Assembly (NCBI RefSeq): GCF_036023875.1
Contig: NZ_CP107931.1
Location: 1,426,001 to 1,490,000, forward strand
From: Mycobacterium sp. NBC_00419
GTDB lineage: Bacteria > Actinomycetota > Actinomycetes > Mycobacteriales > Mycobacteriaceae
Reading direction: 5' to 3'
Length of the DNA stretch: 64,000 bases
Below the pieces are notes generated by a model. The model saw only the letters and a program-made list of their open reading frames with translations, was not told the DNA's origin and made no database searches. The number at the start of each line of letters is the position of its first letter. Within the stretch, counting starts at the first letter, position 1. Position numbers and translations under genes: made by a program. Of the stretch, positions 51,964 through 63,989 are shown piece after piece.

Positions 51964-54357
51964 ATGGCCGAATCGTCGGGGAAGTATCAGCAGGTCAAGC
52001 GGCGGCGTCAACAGCAGCGGGAATTGCCGGTGCTGCGCTGGCTTCAGGCGGGCGCTGCCGCGACGGCAGTGAGTGCGGCGTTGCTGGCCACGCCGGGAGT
52101 CGCGATCGCCGATGACGGGGCTTCGCCGTCGCCCGCCACGCCGGGCGCCAATTCCGCGGATTCGCACCGCACCACCGGTGCGACCCGCGCCCACAGCACC
52201 GGGCCCAAGGCCACCGCCAGAAAGACCGGTTCGCCGAATCGTGCGGCCATCACGCAATCCAAGCCGACGGCGACTGCGGCGGTGACGGCACGGACCCCAG
52301 ACCCCAACAGCTCTGAGACCGAAACAACCTCGCCGACAACACGATCCGCGGCAGACGCCACCTCAACCCCGATACCGACCTCAACTGCGGTATCGGATGA
52401 GGCCTCGAAAGCGACAGTGGCAATCCAGTCAAGCCAATACCCGGCCCCGGTGACCGCACCGGTGACGGTACGGGCAATCTTCACCGACACCCTGAAATGG
52501 GTGGGGTTGGGCGCGCTCGTCCCGACCGCTCCCATCCCCGACACTCCCGTTCCAGATTTCATCGCCGGCGCCTGGGTCGGTGTACGACGGTTCCACTACA
52601 CCTTCTTCAACTCCACGCCCACCGTGACGGCTCAGACATACACCAAAGACCCCGAAACCGGGGTGATCAAGGGCAGCGTCACGAGCTATGACGCGGACGG
52701 CGACGCGGTCACGTACGTGGTGGCGGGCAAGCCCGTCCACGGCACGGTCGCCGTCGACGCCGACGGCTCCTACACCTACACCCCCGACGCCGCTTACGCC
52801 CACGCCGGCGGCGTGGATTCGTTCACCATCACCGCGACCGACGATTCGCTCAATCCGTTCCACTTCGACCCGCTCACCGGATTGGTCCACGCAGTCACCG
52901 ACGCCCTGACCAAGATCGGAATCCTGCGCAACGCAGCGCCGTACTGGCAATCGGCCACCGTCGCCGTCGCTGTCGGACCGGTCAACCACGCGCCCGTCCT
53001 CAGCGCTACCGTCGGCGACGCCGACCCCACCACCGGCACCCGCGTCATCACCCCCACCGCAACCGACCCCGACGGCGACACCGTCACCGTCGCTGTCACC
53101 GCCGGACCCGCCCATGGCACCCTCGTCACCAACTCCGACGGCACTTACACCTACACACCCGCGGCATCCTTCGCCCATACCGGCGGCAGCGACATCATCA
53201 CCTTCAACGCCACCGACGCCTACGGCGCCATTGCCACGACTTCCGTTGTCTTCACCGTGACCGCCAAAAACAACGCCCCCACCGCCACCAACGACGCCTT
53301 CAAGACCAACCAGAACACCGCGCGCATCATTACCGCGGCCCAGCTTCTGGGTAACGACAGCGACCCCGACAGCGATCCCCTGACCGTGGTCGCGGTCACT
53401 CAGCCAAACCACGGCTCCCTGACCAGCAACGGAGACGGCAGCTACACCTACACCCCTTCCACCGACTTCACCGGCACCGATACCTTCACCTACAAAGTCA
53501 GCGACACCGCCGGCGCCACAAGCAGCCCGGCCACCGTCACCGTCACCGTGAAACTTGTCAACACACAACCCACCACTACCCCGATCAGCGGCCTAAACAT
53601 CCCCTTCGGTATGGCGATCAGCGCCGACGGCTCCATCCTCTACATCCCCAACTACGGCGGCACCACCGTGTCGGTGATCAACACCGCCGACTACACCACC
53701 CGCACCACCATCGCCGGCTTCAGAAAGCCGGCCGGATTGGCGTTAAGCCCAGATGGATCGACCCTCTACGTCGCGAACCGCGAGAACACCACCGTGTCGG
53801 TCATCAACACCGCCGACAACACCACCCGCGCCACCATCACCGGCCTCATGGGCCCGGTCGCATTGGCGTTAAGCCCAGACGGATCCACCCTCTACGTCAG
53901 CAACTACGACACCAACACCGTGTCGGTCATCAACACCGCCAACAACACCACCCGCACCACCATCACTGGCCTACATGCCCCCGGCGGACTGGCGATAAGC
54001 CCAGACGGATCCACCCTCTACGTCAGCAACTACGACACCAACACCGTGTCGGTCATCAACACCGCCGACAACACCACCCGCACCACCATCACCGGATTCA
54101 GCAACCCGTACGGGGTGGCACTCACGCCCGACGGTTCCACCCTCTACGTCGCCAACGCCGGCGACGGAACGGTGCGGGTCATCGACACCGCCGATAACAC
54201 CACCGCCACGCCGATCACCGGATTCGGCTACCCGATCTGGGTGGCAGTCACGCCCGACGGAAGCACCCTCTACGTCAACGACTACGACGGCAACAAGGTG
54301 TGGTTTCTCAACATCGAGCACGCCGCGACATCCGTTGCCGCAAGCGGACAAACCTAA
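51964..54357 (+). CDS. Large secreted protein: cadherin-like domains and YVTN propeller
   Basis: The 797-residue protein has a long basic N-terminus before a signal-like hydrophobic stretch (AAATAVSAALLATPGVAIA), a Thr/Ser-rich linker (about 52-150), three VCBS/cadherin-like domains starting near 217, 340 and 436 (each with D-DGD and GSYTYTP), and six YVTN propeller units from 550 on with SPDGSTLYV and VSVINTADNTT. The first cadherin-like domain has an insert similar to that in the PhoX-like protein at 45107. It is probably a surface or secreted adhesion-type protein. It is preceded by tandem palindromes and converges on the SUFU gene with a four-base overlap. Confidence 0.82.
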   Translation: MAESSGKYQQVKRRRQQQRELPVLRWLQAGAAATAVSAALLATPGVAIADDGASPSPATPGANSADSHRTTGATRAHSTGPKATARKTGSPNRAAITQSKPTATAAVTARTPDPNSSETETTSPTTRSAADATSTPIPTSTAVSDEASKATVAIQSSQYPAPVTAPVTVRAIFTDTLKWVGLGALVPTAPIPDTPVPDFIAGAWVGVRRFHYTFFNSTPTVTAQTYTKDPETGVIKGSVTSYDADGDAVTYVVAGKPVHGTVAVDADGSYTYTPDAAYAHAGGVDSFTITATDDSLNPFHFDPLTGLVHAVTDALTKIGILRNAAPYWQSATVAVAVGPVNHAPVLSATVGDADPTTGTRVITPTATDPDGDTVTVAVTAGPAHGTLVTNSDGTYTYTPAASFAHTGGSDIITFNATDAYGAIATTSVVFTVTAKNNAPTATNDAFKTNQNTARIITAAQLLGNDSDPDSDPLTVVAVTQPNHGSLTSNGDGSYTYTPSTDFTGTDTFTYKVSDTAGATSSPATVTVTVKLVNTQPTTTPISGLNIPFGMAISADGSILYIPNYGGTTVSVINTADYTTRTTIAGFRKPAGLALSPDGSTLYVANRENTTVSVINTADNTTRATITGLMGPVALALSPDGSTLYVSNYDTNTVSVINTANNTTRTTITGLHAPGGLAISPDGSTLYVSNYDTNTVSVINTADNTTRTTITGFSNPYGVALTPDGSTLYVANAGDGTVRVIDTADNTTATPITGFGYPIWVAVTPDGSTLYVNDYDGNKVWFLNIEHAATSVAASGQT
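53614..54354 (+). repeat. Six tandem 126-bp coding repeats (propeller blades)
   Basis: Units begin at 53614, 53740, 53866, 53992, 54118 and 54244, exactly 126 bases (42 residues) apart; the last is cut short. The middle units are nearly identical over stretches such as GTGTCGGTCATCAACACCGC. High identity suggests recent duplication or gene conversion, with copy number likely to vary among strains. Confidence 0.85.
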
Positions 54358-54962
54358 CTCGGCGCGGACGCCCGCCGGGTCGGATCCAGCACGTCGACGC
54401 CGTCGTCGAGCCACGCCTGACGCATGGCCTCGGCGCCCTTGAGCCGTACCCACGCCGCCTCCGTCGCGGTGATCGGCACCGCCGAGAGGAACGCCACCGG
54501 ATCCAGTGGTGCCGCCAGCGCGAGATCGGCAATCGGAGAAGCGCCGAGCAACACCGCGGTGAACGGGGCCGAATCCCACAGAGCCGAATTCCCCAGCGGC
54601 CCAGACAGATCGATCAGCGCGTCGGCGACCAGAACCACACCTTCGACGGCCGGCGTAGCGGCCACCACCGCCAGGCTGCGGGCCAGGCCGGGAGTGGGCA
54701 CGGTTGCCCGCAAGCTCATCACGACCTCTGCCCGCGGCCCGCGCAGCGGATCGGCGGCAAGGTCGGACGGGTCGGTCATCGGGTGGCGCGAACAGCCCAG
54801 CGACACATAGTGAGCCACGCCCTCTGCGGGCCCGAACCGCAGCACCTCGATCCGTTCGACACCGAGGAACGTCACGCTCGCCGAGTCCGGATCGGACTCG
54901 ATGCCGATGCCCGCGAAGTGCCCGCGGACGTGTTCGCGGACCTGCTGTAGCGGTGAGCTCAC
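54354..54962 (-). CDS. Suppressor-of-fused (SUFU) domain protein
   Basis: The 202-residue protein has the bacterial SUFU-domain pattern: an N-terminal VREHVRGHFAGIG, FGPAEGVAHYVSLGCSRHPM (enzymes or immunity-like proteins share it) and a C-terminal LSAVPITATEAAWVRLKGAEAM. Function in bacteria is unclear; many SUFU proteins are immunity or regulatory factors. Its GTG start follows the sugC stop with no gap (TAAGTG), so it is translated from the sug transcript. Confidence 0.82.
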   Translation of the reverse strand: MSSPLQQVREHVRGHFAGIGIESDPDSASVTFLGVERIEVLRFGPAEGVAHYVSLGCSRHPMTDPSDLAADPLRGPRAEVVMSLRATVPTPGLARSLAVVAATPAVEGVVLVADALIDLSGPLGNSALWDSAPFTAVLLGASPIADLALAAPLDPVAFLSAVPITATEAAWVRLKGAEAMRQAWLDDGVDVLDPTRRASAPS

Positions 54963-56135
54963 TTATGCCCGGGGCGCGATGGTGAGGTTGACGCCGGTGT
55001 CGGCGTCGAAGATGTGCAGCTTGCCGGTGTCCAGCGCCAACTCGATCGTCTGCCCGGCCCTCGCCTTGGACTCGGCGGAAAGCCTTGCCACGAACTCGTT
55101 TTCGCCTGCACCGGACTCGGCGGCCAATTCGGCGAGCTGAGCCGAGCGCGCCCCGTCACCGGTGGTGGCGAAGTAGACGTACTTGTCGGCACCCAGTGAC
55201 TCGACGAGGTCGACCTTCGTCTCGAAGGTCAGGGCGCGGATGCGTTCGTAGGCGTCGATCAGCGAGGCGTCCTCGATGTGTTCGGGCCGCACGCCCACGA
55301 TCACATTGGCCGGTGTGGGATGGCTGTGCACCACGTCGAGCACCTCCGGTGCCAGCGTGATCTCACCGAACGGCAGGGCAACCCCGACCTGGGTGAGCGT
55401 GGCCGGGAAGAAGTTCATTGCCGGCGAGCCGATGAACCCGGCCACGAACAGGTTGGCCGGCCGTTCGTACAGCTCCTCGGGAGTGCCGATCTGCTGCGCC
55501 TCACCGGCCCGCAGCACCACGACGCGGTCACCGAGCGTCATGGCCTCGGTCTGGTCGTGGGTGACGTAGACCGTGGTGGTGCCCAACCGGTTCTGCAGCC
55601 GGGCGATCTCGCCGCGCATCTGCACCCGCAGCTTGGCGTCGAGGTTGCTCAGCGGCTCGTCCATCAGGAATGCCTTGGGGTTACGCACGATCGCGCGGCC
55701 CATCGCCACCCGCTGGCGCTGCCCACCGGACAGCTGTGCGGGCTTGCGGTCCAGGAAGTCGGTCAGATCGAGGATTTTCGCGGTCTCGTCGACCTTCTGC
55801 GCGATCTCGGCCTTCTTCAGCTTGGCCAGCGTCAGGGGGAACGCGATGTTCTGGCGGACCGTCATGTGCGGATAGAGCGCGTAGGACTGGAACACCATGG
55901 CGATGTCCCGTTCGCGCGGCGCCTTCTCGTTGACCCGCTGCCCGCCGATGCGCAACTCGCCGGAGCTGATGTCCTCCAGCCCGGCAATCATGTTCAGCGT
56001 GGTCGACTTTCCGCAGCCCGACGGTCCCACCAGGATGACGAACTCGCCGTCGGCGATCGTCAGGCTCAGATCCTTCACGGCGACCGAACCGTCGGGGTAA
56101 CTCTTGTTCACCTGGTCCAAGACGATCTCAGCCAT
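54963..56135 (-). CDS. sugC: Trehalose importer ATPase SugC
   Basis: The 390-residue ATPase has Walker A GPSGCGKST, signature LSGGQRQR, Walker B AFLMDEPLSNLDAKLR, the H-loop VTHDQTEAM and a C-terminal MalK-type OB regulatory domain (VGVRPEHIEDA). It energises uptake of trehalose released from mycolyl-arabinogalactan synthesis. It starts three bases after sugB, and the SUFU gene begins directly after it. Confidence 0.95.
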   Translation of the reverse strand: MAEIVLDQVNKSYPDGSVAVKDLSLTIADGEFVILVGPSGCGKSTTLNMIAGLEDISSGELRIGGQRVNEKAPRERDIAMVFQSYALYPHMTVRQNIAFPLTLAKLKKAEIAQKVDETAKILDLTDFLDRKPAQLSGGQRQRVAMGRAIVRNPKAFLMDEPLSNLDAKLRVQMRGEIARLQNRLGTTTVYVTHDQTEAMTLGDRVVVLRAGEAQQIGTPEELYERPANLFVAGFIGSPAMNFFPATLTQVGVALPFGEITLAPEVLDVVHSHPTPANVIVGVRPEHIEDASLIDAYERIRALTFETKVDLVESLGADKYVYFATTGDGARSAQLAELAAESGAGENEFVARLSAESKARAGQTIELALDTGKLHIFDADTGVNLTIAPRA

Positions 56136-56138
56136 CCC

Positions 56139-56975
56139 CTACCCCTTCACCGCACCGGAGGTCAGTCCGGCAACAATCCGTCGTTGGAAGATCAGAACAA
56201 ACACGATGATCGGGATCGTGATCACCATCGCGCCGGCGGCGATCGAACCCGTCGGCTCCTCGAATTGCGAACTGCCGGTGAAGTTCGCAATCGCCACCGG
56301 AGCGGTGATCGCGGCGTCCGTCGCCGTCAGCGACAGCGCCAGCAACAGGTCGTTCCAGGCGAAGATGAACACCAAGATCGCCGCGGTGACGATGCCCGGT
56401 GCGGCCAGCGGCGCGATCACCCGGCGAAACGCCTGAGCCGGGGTGGCGCCGTCCATCTTGGCGGCCTTTTCCAGATCCCAGGGGATCTCGCGGAAGAACG
56501 CCGAGAGCGTGTAGATGGCCAGCGGCAGCGCGAACGTGATGTAGGGGATGATCAGCCCGGGCCAGGTGTCGAACAGGCCAAGCCGGCGTTCGATGTTGAA
56601 CAGCGGTGTGACAAGCGAGATCTGGGGAAACATCGCGATCAACAGGGCGGCGCCGATCAGCGCCTTCTTACCGGAGAAATCCAGCCGGGCCACCGCGTAG
56701 GCCGCCATCCCGCCCACCACGACGGCGATGACGGTGGTGATCAGGCCGATGCCGATCGAGTTGACCAGAGCCGAGCTGAACACGTTGCCGGTGAAGATCG
56801 CCTTGTAGTTGTCGAAGGTGATCTGCGACGGAATCAGCTTGCCGTCCTTGACCGTCGAGGTGGGCTTGAGCGACAGGCTCAAAATCCACAGCACCGGGAA
56901 CAGCGCGTAGACGACGACCAGGACGTCGATGACGACCCAGGTGACGGCCCGCCGCGGAGTGACTCGCTGGGTCAT
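56139..56975 (-). CDS. sugB: Trehalose importer permease SugB
   Basis: The 278-residue MalG-type permease has six membrane spans and the EAA loop [21 protein letters not shown] that contacts the ATPase. It pairs with SugA. It starts one base after the sugA stop. Order lpqY-sugA-sugB-sugC is as in M. tuberculosis. Confidence 0.94.
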   Translation of the reverse strand: MTQRVTPRRAVTWVVIDVLVVVYALFPVLWILSLSLKPTSTVKDGKLIPSQITFDNYKAIFTGNVFSSALVNSIGIGLITTVIAVVVGGMAAYAVARLDFSGKKALIGAALLIAMFPQISLVTPLFNIERRLGLFDTWPGLIIPYITFALPLAIYTLSAFFREIPWDLEKAAKMDGATPAQAFRRVIAPLAAPGIVTAAILVFIFAWNDLLLALSLTATDAAITAPVAIANFTGSSQFEEPTGSIAAGAMVITIPIIVFVLIFQRRIVAGLTSGAVKG

Positions 56976-56976
56976 C

Positions 56977-59952
<2,976 letters not shown>

Positions 59953-60000
59953 GAGTCCTCATTCTCCTGTCATGCGGGTGGTCTGTCACATGGTGGCCCT

Positions 60001-60020
60001 GCGGGCGCCGAGACGCCCGC
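60001..60020. promoter_or_regulatory. Perfect 7-bp stem hairpin in divergent intergenic region
   Basis: GCGGGCG-CCGAGA-CGCCCGC is an exact inverted repeat with a six-base loop in the 166-base gap (59953-60118) between divergent genes. A TACGCT hexamer about 60101-60106 may be the -10 of the rightward gene. Nothing else was seen in the gap. Confidence 0.4.
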
Positions 60021-60118
60021 TAGCTGTTCAACGACGTGCGGCCGACGATGGTGCCCGGCAGGGGGACACCCTGGCGAGCCAGCCACGTTCCACCAGCACA
60101 TACGCTAGGTTGAACAGC

Positions 60119-60703
60119 ATGACAGCTTCCGGCGGCGACTCCGGCGAAAAGCCGCAGAACGAGGGCGAGCAGGGCCTTTCCGAAGGCACCTACGAGGCCC
60201 CGCCCATCGAGGAGAGCCCGGCTTCACCCGGTTTCGACGCCCCGGCTGCGCCGCCTTACACCGGCTTCGAGGCTCCGGGCGGCTACCCGCCCCCGAACTA
60301 TCCGCCGCCGAACTACCCGCCGCCTGGCTACGCCCCGCAACCGGGCTATCCACCCCCGGGTGGCTACAGCCCGCCGGGTTATCCGCCGCCTCCCCCGCCA
60401 CCCCAGCAGCCCTACGGCGCCCCGCATTATCCGGGCGGCGGCTACAACCCGTCGGACTATCCCGCCGGCTATCCCGCCCCGCCGACGGGCACCAACACCT
60501 TTGCCATCGGCTCGCTGGTCGCATCGGTCGTCGGATTGCTGTGCGGCATCGGGTCGATCATCGGGATCGTGCTCGGGATCGTCGCGCTCAACCAGATCAA
60601 GCAGACTCGTCAGGGCGGTCACGGCCTGGCCATCGCCGGCATCGTCGTCGGCGTCGCGTCGCTGATCATCAGCATGATCTGGGGCATCTACGCCCTCCGC
60701 TGA
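60119..60703 (+). CDS. Proline-rich DUF4190 membrane protein (Rv1233c type)
   Basis: The 194-residue protein has an acidic start, a long Pro/Tyr/Gly-rich segment (about 45-120, repeats of NYPPP and GYPPP) and a C-terminal DUF4190 pair of membrane helices (AIGSLVASVVGLLCGIGSII, AIAGIVVGVASLIIS). The proline-rich head should face the cytosol or cell wall and may act as an interaction platform. A paralog follows three bases later. ATG 60119 is chosen because the proline segment would otherwise be preceded by out-of-character sequence. Confidence 0.83.
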   Translation: MTASGGDSGEKPQNEGEQGLSEGTYEAPPIEESPASPGFDAPAAPPYTGFEAPGGYPPPNYPPPNYPPPGYAPQPGYPPPGGYSPPGYPPPPPPPQQPYGAPHYPGGGYNPSDYPAGYPAPPTGTNTFAIGSLVASVVGLLCGIGSIIGIVLGIVALNQIKQTRQGGHGLAIAGIVVGVASLIISMIWGIYALR

Positions 60704-60706
60704 CCC

Positions 60707-61150
60707 ATGACAAACCCAACCTTCGAGGGCGACGCGCCTGACCCCTACGCCCCGGTGGACTATCCGGCGAACTACCCGCCGATGCCACCCCCGGTGTATC
60801 CGCCGCCATACCCACCGCCGTACCCACCTCCCGGCGCCTACCCCTACCCGCCGTATGCCGGCGACCCGTACGACCCGTACCGGCCGCTCAAACCGCCCGG
60901 CACCAACGGCAAAGCCATCGCCGCGCTGGTGTGCTCGCTGGCCGGGCTGGTGTTCTGCGGCCTGCCCTCGATCGCCGGGGTGGTGCTGGGCATCATCGCG
61001 ATGCGGGAAACCAAGCGCACCGGACAGGACGGCTTCGGCCTCGCCGTGGCCGGAGTGGCGATCGGCTCGGCGATCGTGGCCCTGGTGCTGCTCTACATCG
61101 TCTTCATGGTGTTCATCGTCGCCAGCAGCAGCACCTATACCAACTATTAG
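60707..61150 (+). CDS. Proline-rich DUF4190 membrane protein, second copy
   Basis: The 147-residue protein has the same plan as its upstream neighbour: a Pro/Tyr-rich head (YPPPYPPPYPPP about 30-45) and two membrane helices (ALVCSLAGLVFCGLPSIAG, SAIVALVLLYIVFMVFIV) around a RETKRTGQDGFGLA loop. It is a tandem duplicate, three bases after the first. The stop overlaps by four bases that of the convergent CoA ester lyase. Confidence 0.85.
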   Translation: MTNPTFEGDAPDPYAPVDYPANYPPMPPPVYPPPYPPPYPPPGAYPYPPYAGDPYDPYRPLKPPGTNGKAIAALVCSLAGLVFCGLPSIAGVVLGIIAMRETKRTGQDGFGLAVAGVAIGSAIVALVLLYIVFMVFIVASSSTYTNY

Positions 61151-62103
61151 GCCGGCGGGACGAACCTCTCGCCCTGGCGCGTCATCCCGGCGGCGCGACC
61201 CTTCCCGGCGATCACCAACGCCATCTTGCGGCTGGCCTCGTCGAGCATCTCCTCGCCGAGCATCACCGCGCCGCGGGCGCCGCCTGCCGACGAGGTGTGC
61301 CACTCGTAGGCCTCGAGGATGAGTTCGGCGTGGTCGTACTCCTGCTGGCGCGGCGAGAAGATCTCATTGCCCGCCGCGATCTGGTCGGGATGCAGCACCC
61401 ATTTACCGTCGTACCCCAGCGCGGCCGAGCGGCCGGCCACCCGGCGGAACGCCTCGACGTCGCGCACCTTCAGATACGGCCCGTCGACCGCGGCCACCCC
61501 GGCTGCCCGGGCGGCAATGAGGATCGTCATCAGCACGTGGTGGTAGGCGTCGCCGACGTCGTAGCCCTCCGGTTGCTCCCCGACCACCAACGTGCGCATG
61601 TTGAGGCTGGCCATCAGATCGGCCGGGCCGAGCACCAGCGCCTGAACCCGGGGTGCGGCCGCGATCGCGTCGATATTGCGCAGTCCCCTGGCGTCCTCGA
61701 TCTGGGCGTCGACGCCGATGCGGCCGATGGGCAGACCGTGGGTGCGCTCGAGCTGGGTCAGCAACAGGTCCAGGGCGTGGACATGGCTGGCGTCGGTCAC
61801 CTTCGGCAACACGATCACGTCCAGGTGCGCACCGGCTGCCGACACCACGTCGATGACATCGGTGTAGGTCCACGGTGTGGTCCAGTCGTTGACCCGGACC
61901 CCGCGCAGCTGGCCCGACCAGCCGGGGCCGGCCAGCGCCGCGGCAACCTGGGTGCGGGCCTGCGCCTTGGCATCTGGTGCGACGGCATCCTCGAGGTCCA
62001 GGAACACCTCGTCAGCGGCCAACCCCTTGGCCTTCTCGATCATCTTCACGTTGCTCCCCGGAACCGAAAGGCACGTTCTACGGGGTCGATACGCGTTATC
62101 CAC
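61147..62103 (-). CDS. CitE-like CoA ester lyase (HpcH/HpaI superfamily)
   Basis: The 318-residue protein is a CitE/Mcl-type lyase: CLSVPGSNVKMIEKA at the N-terminus, DEVFLDLEDAVAP with a metal-binding acidic pair, VDAQIEDARGL and LVLGPADLMASL. Such enzymes cleave or form malyl-CoA, citryl-CoA or similar esters, using Mg2+. The exact ester is unknown. GTG start, 24 bases from the divergent MgtE_N gene. Confidence 0.88.
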   Translation of the reverse strand: MDNAYRPRRTCLSVPGSNVKMIEKAKGLAADEVFLDLEDAVAPDAKAQARTQVAAALAGPGWSGQLRGVRVNDWTTPWTYTDVIDVVSAAGAHLDVIVLPKVTDASHVHALDLLLTQLERTHGLPIGRIGVDAQIEDARGLRNIDAIAAAPRVQALVLGPADLMASLNMRTLVVGEQPEGYDVGDAYHHVLMTILIAARAAGVAAVDGPYLKVRDVEAFRRVAGRSAALGYDGKWVLHPDQIAAGNEIFSPRQQEYDHAELILEAYEWHTSSAGGARGAVMLGEEMLDEASRKMALVIAGKGRAAGMTRQGERFVPPA

Positions 62104-62127
62104 GCCTACACTCCTACTCTTTCAAGC

Positions 62128-63435
62128 ATGGCGTCGGTGAACAGGGTGTACGCGGCGCGGCTCGCAGGTATGGCGGTCCTCGGCCCGGACGGTGAATCCC
62201 TCGGTCGCGTGCGGGATGTCTTGGTCAGCATCAGCATCGTGCGCCAACAACCCCGCGTGCTCGGCCTGGTCGTTGAATTGCTCACGCGCAGAAGGATTTT
62301 CGTTCCAATTCTGCGCGTCACCGCGATCGAGCCCAACGCCGTCACGCTCACCACCGGCAACGTGTCGCTACGCCGTTTCGCCCAGCGCCCGGGCGAGGTG
62401 CTGGTCCTGGGCCAGGTCCTCGACACCCGGGTCCGGGTCACCGATCCCGAACTGCCGCAGCTGGCCAACGTCGACGTGGTGGTCGTCGACCTGGGCATCG
62501 AACAGACCCGCACCCGCGACTGGGTGGTGACCCGAGTCGCGGTGCGCAGCATGCGCCGGCTCGGCCGCCGCTCCACGGTCCATGTGGCGGACTGGCAGAA
62601 CGTGCAGGGGCTCACCCCATCGGCACTGGCGATGCCCGGCCAGGGCGTTGCCCAGCTGCTGCATCAGTTCGAAGGCCAACGCCCCATCGCGGTGGCCGAC
62701 GCGATCCGCGACCTGCCTGCCAAGCGCCGCACCGAGGTGATCAACGCCCTCGACGACGAGCGGCTGGCCGACATCCTGCAGGAGCTGCCCGAGGACGACC
62801 AGTCCGTGCTGCTGATGCAGCTCGACACCGAGCGCGCCGCCGACGTGCTCGAGGCCATGGACCCCGACGACGCGGCGGACCTTCTGGGTGTGATGAACCC
62901 GACCGAGGCCGAGGCGCTGCTGCGCCGGATGGACCCCGAGGACTCCGAGCCGGTGCGCCGGCTGCTGGCCCACTCGCCGGACACCGCGGGTGGTCTGATG
63001 ACCTCTGAGCCGGTGGTGCTGGCCCCCGACACCACCGTCGCCGAAGCGCTGGCCCGGGTCCGCGACCCCGACCTCACCCCGGCCCTGGCATCGCTGGTGT
63101 TCGTGGTGCGTCCGCCGACCGCCACTCCGACCGGGCGCTATCTGGGTTGCGTGCACCTGCAGGCGCTGCTGCGCGAACCGCCTGCCAACCTGGTCAGCGG
63201 CATCCTCGACGCCGACCTGCCCAGCCTCACACCGACCACCTCGCTGGGAGCGCTGACCCGCTACTTCGCCGCCTACAACCTGGTGTGCGGTCCCGTGGTC
63301 GACGAGGAGAACCACCTGCTCGGCGCCGTCACCGTCGACGACGTCCTCGACCATCTGCTGCCTCATGACTGGCGCGATGACTACGAGGAGCCGCACTTTC
63401 CCGATCAGCTGACCGGCTCGGAGCGCCGGACATGA
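62128..63435 (+). CDS. MgtE_N/CBS-domain protein without channel (Rv1232c type)
   Basis: The 435-residue protein has a PRC-barrel-like start (AVLGPDGESLGRVRDV), an MgtE-type N-terminal domain of helical hairpins (LPAKRRTEVINALDDERLAD, about 190-290) and CBS domains (GGLMTSEPVVLAP, LLGAVTVDDVLDHLL). The magnesium channel part of MgtE is absent, so it is a soluble sensor-like protein. TACTCT at 62115-62120 would place transcription start at or one base before the ATG (leaderless). It overlaps the DUF1003 gene by four bases, its likely membrane partner. Confidence 0.87.
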   Translation: MASVNRVYAARLAGMAVLGPDGESLGRVRDVLVSISIVRQQPRVLGLVVELLTRRRIFVPILRVTAIEPNAVTLTTGNVSLRRFAQRPGEVLVLGQVLDTRVRVTDPELPQLANVDVVVVDLGIEQTRTRDWVVTRVAVRSMRRLGRRSTVHVADWQNVQGLTPSALAMPGQGVAQLLHQFEGQRPIAVADAIRDLPAKRRTEVINALDDERLADILQELPEDDQSVLLMQLDTERAADVLEAMDPDDAADLLGVMNPTEAEALLRRMDPEDSEPVRRLLAHSPDTAGGLMTSEPVVLAPDTTVAEALARVRDPDLTPALASLVFVVRPPTATPTGRYLGCVHLQALLREPPANLVSGILDADLPSLTPTTSLGALTRYFAAYNLVCGPVVDEENHLLGAVTVDDVLDHLLPHDWRDDYEEPHFPDQLTGSERRT

Positions 63436-63989
63436 GTGAACTGTCGGCGCGCCAGCGCCTCGACACCCCGCGCACCGGCCGCCGACTGGGCTTCACCGTC
63501 GACCCGGAGGCCGTCGGGCGGTTCAGCGAATCGATCGCCCGGTTCCTGGGCACCGGCCGCTACCTGGCCTGGCAGACCATCCTCGTCATCGTCTGGATCG
63601 GGCTGAACCTGTTCGCCGTCAGCCTGCGGTGGGACCCCTATCCCTTCATCCTGCTCAATCTCGCCTTCTCCACCCAGGCGGCCTACGCCGCGCCGCTGAT
63701 CCTGCTGGCGCAGAACCGGCAGGAGAACCGCGACAAGGTGTCGCTGGAAGAAGACCGCCGGCGAGCCCAGCAGACGAAGGCCGACACCGAGTTCCTCGCC
63801 CGTGAGCTTGCCGCGCTACGACTCGCGGTCGGCGAAGTGGCCACCCGCGACTACCTCAGGCGCGAACTGGAGGAGATCCGGGAGTTGCTGGAAACGCTGC
63901 AGGCGGACAACGGTGGCAAGCTCAAAAAGGACAAAGCGAAGAAAGCCAGGCCGGTAAACGAGTCCGACCACGAGGAACCTGGTTCGTGA
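63432..63989 (+). CDS. DUF1003 membrane protein (Rv1231c type)
   Basis: The 185-residue protein has the DUF1003 pattern: two membrane helices (TILVIVWIGLNLFAV, FILLNLAFSTQAAYAAPLIL) with WDPYP between and QNRQENRD after, followed by a charged coiled-coil tail (about 105-165). Role unknown. The ATG overlaps the MgtE_N gene stop (ATGA), and the stop overlaps a further GTG, so at least three genes may be coupled. Confidence 0.88.
   Translation: MSELSARQRLDTPRTGRRLGFTVDPEAVGRFSESIARFLGTGRYLAWQTILVIVWIGLNLFAVSLRWDPYPFILLNLAFSTQAAYAAPLILLAQNRQENRDKVSLEEDRRRAQQTKADTEFLARELAALRLAVGEVATRDYLRRELEEIRELLETLQADNGGKLKKDKAKKARPVNESDHEEPGS

Noticed and set aside
52429..53568. Glycine/valine-rich 379-codon frame antisense to the secreted repeat protein
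   Set aside because: Superficially like a PE_PGRS-type protein but arises from the repeated Thr/Asp/Ala codons of the opposite strand.
53614..54354. Regular repeats considered as a CRISPR array
   Set aside because: Units are 126 bases, in frame, with no unique spacers, and encode propeller blades.
60280..60420. Short CCGCC-type tandem repeats
   Set aside because: They encode the Pro/Tyr-rich head of the DUF4190 protein and need no other explanation.
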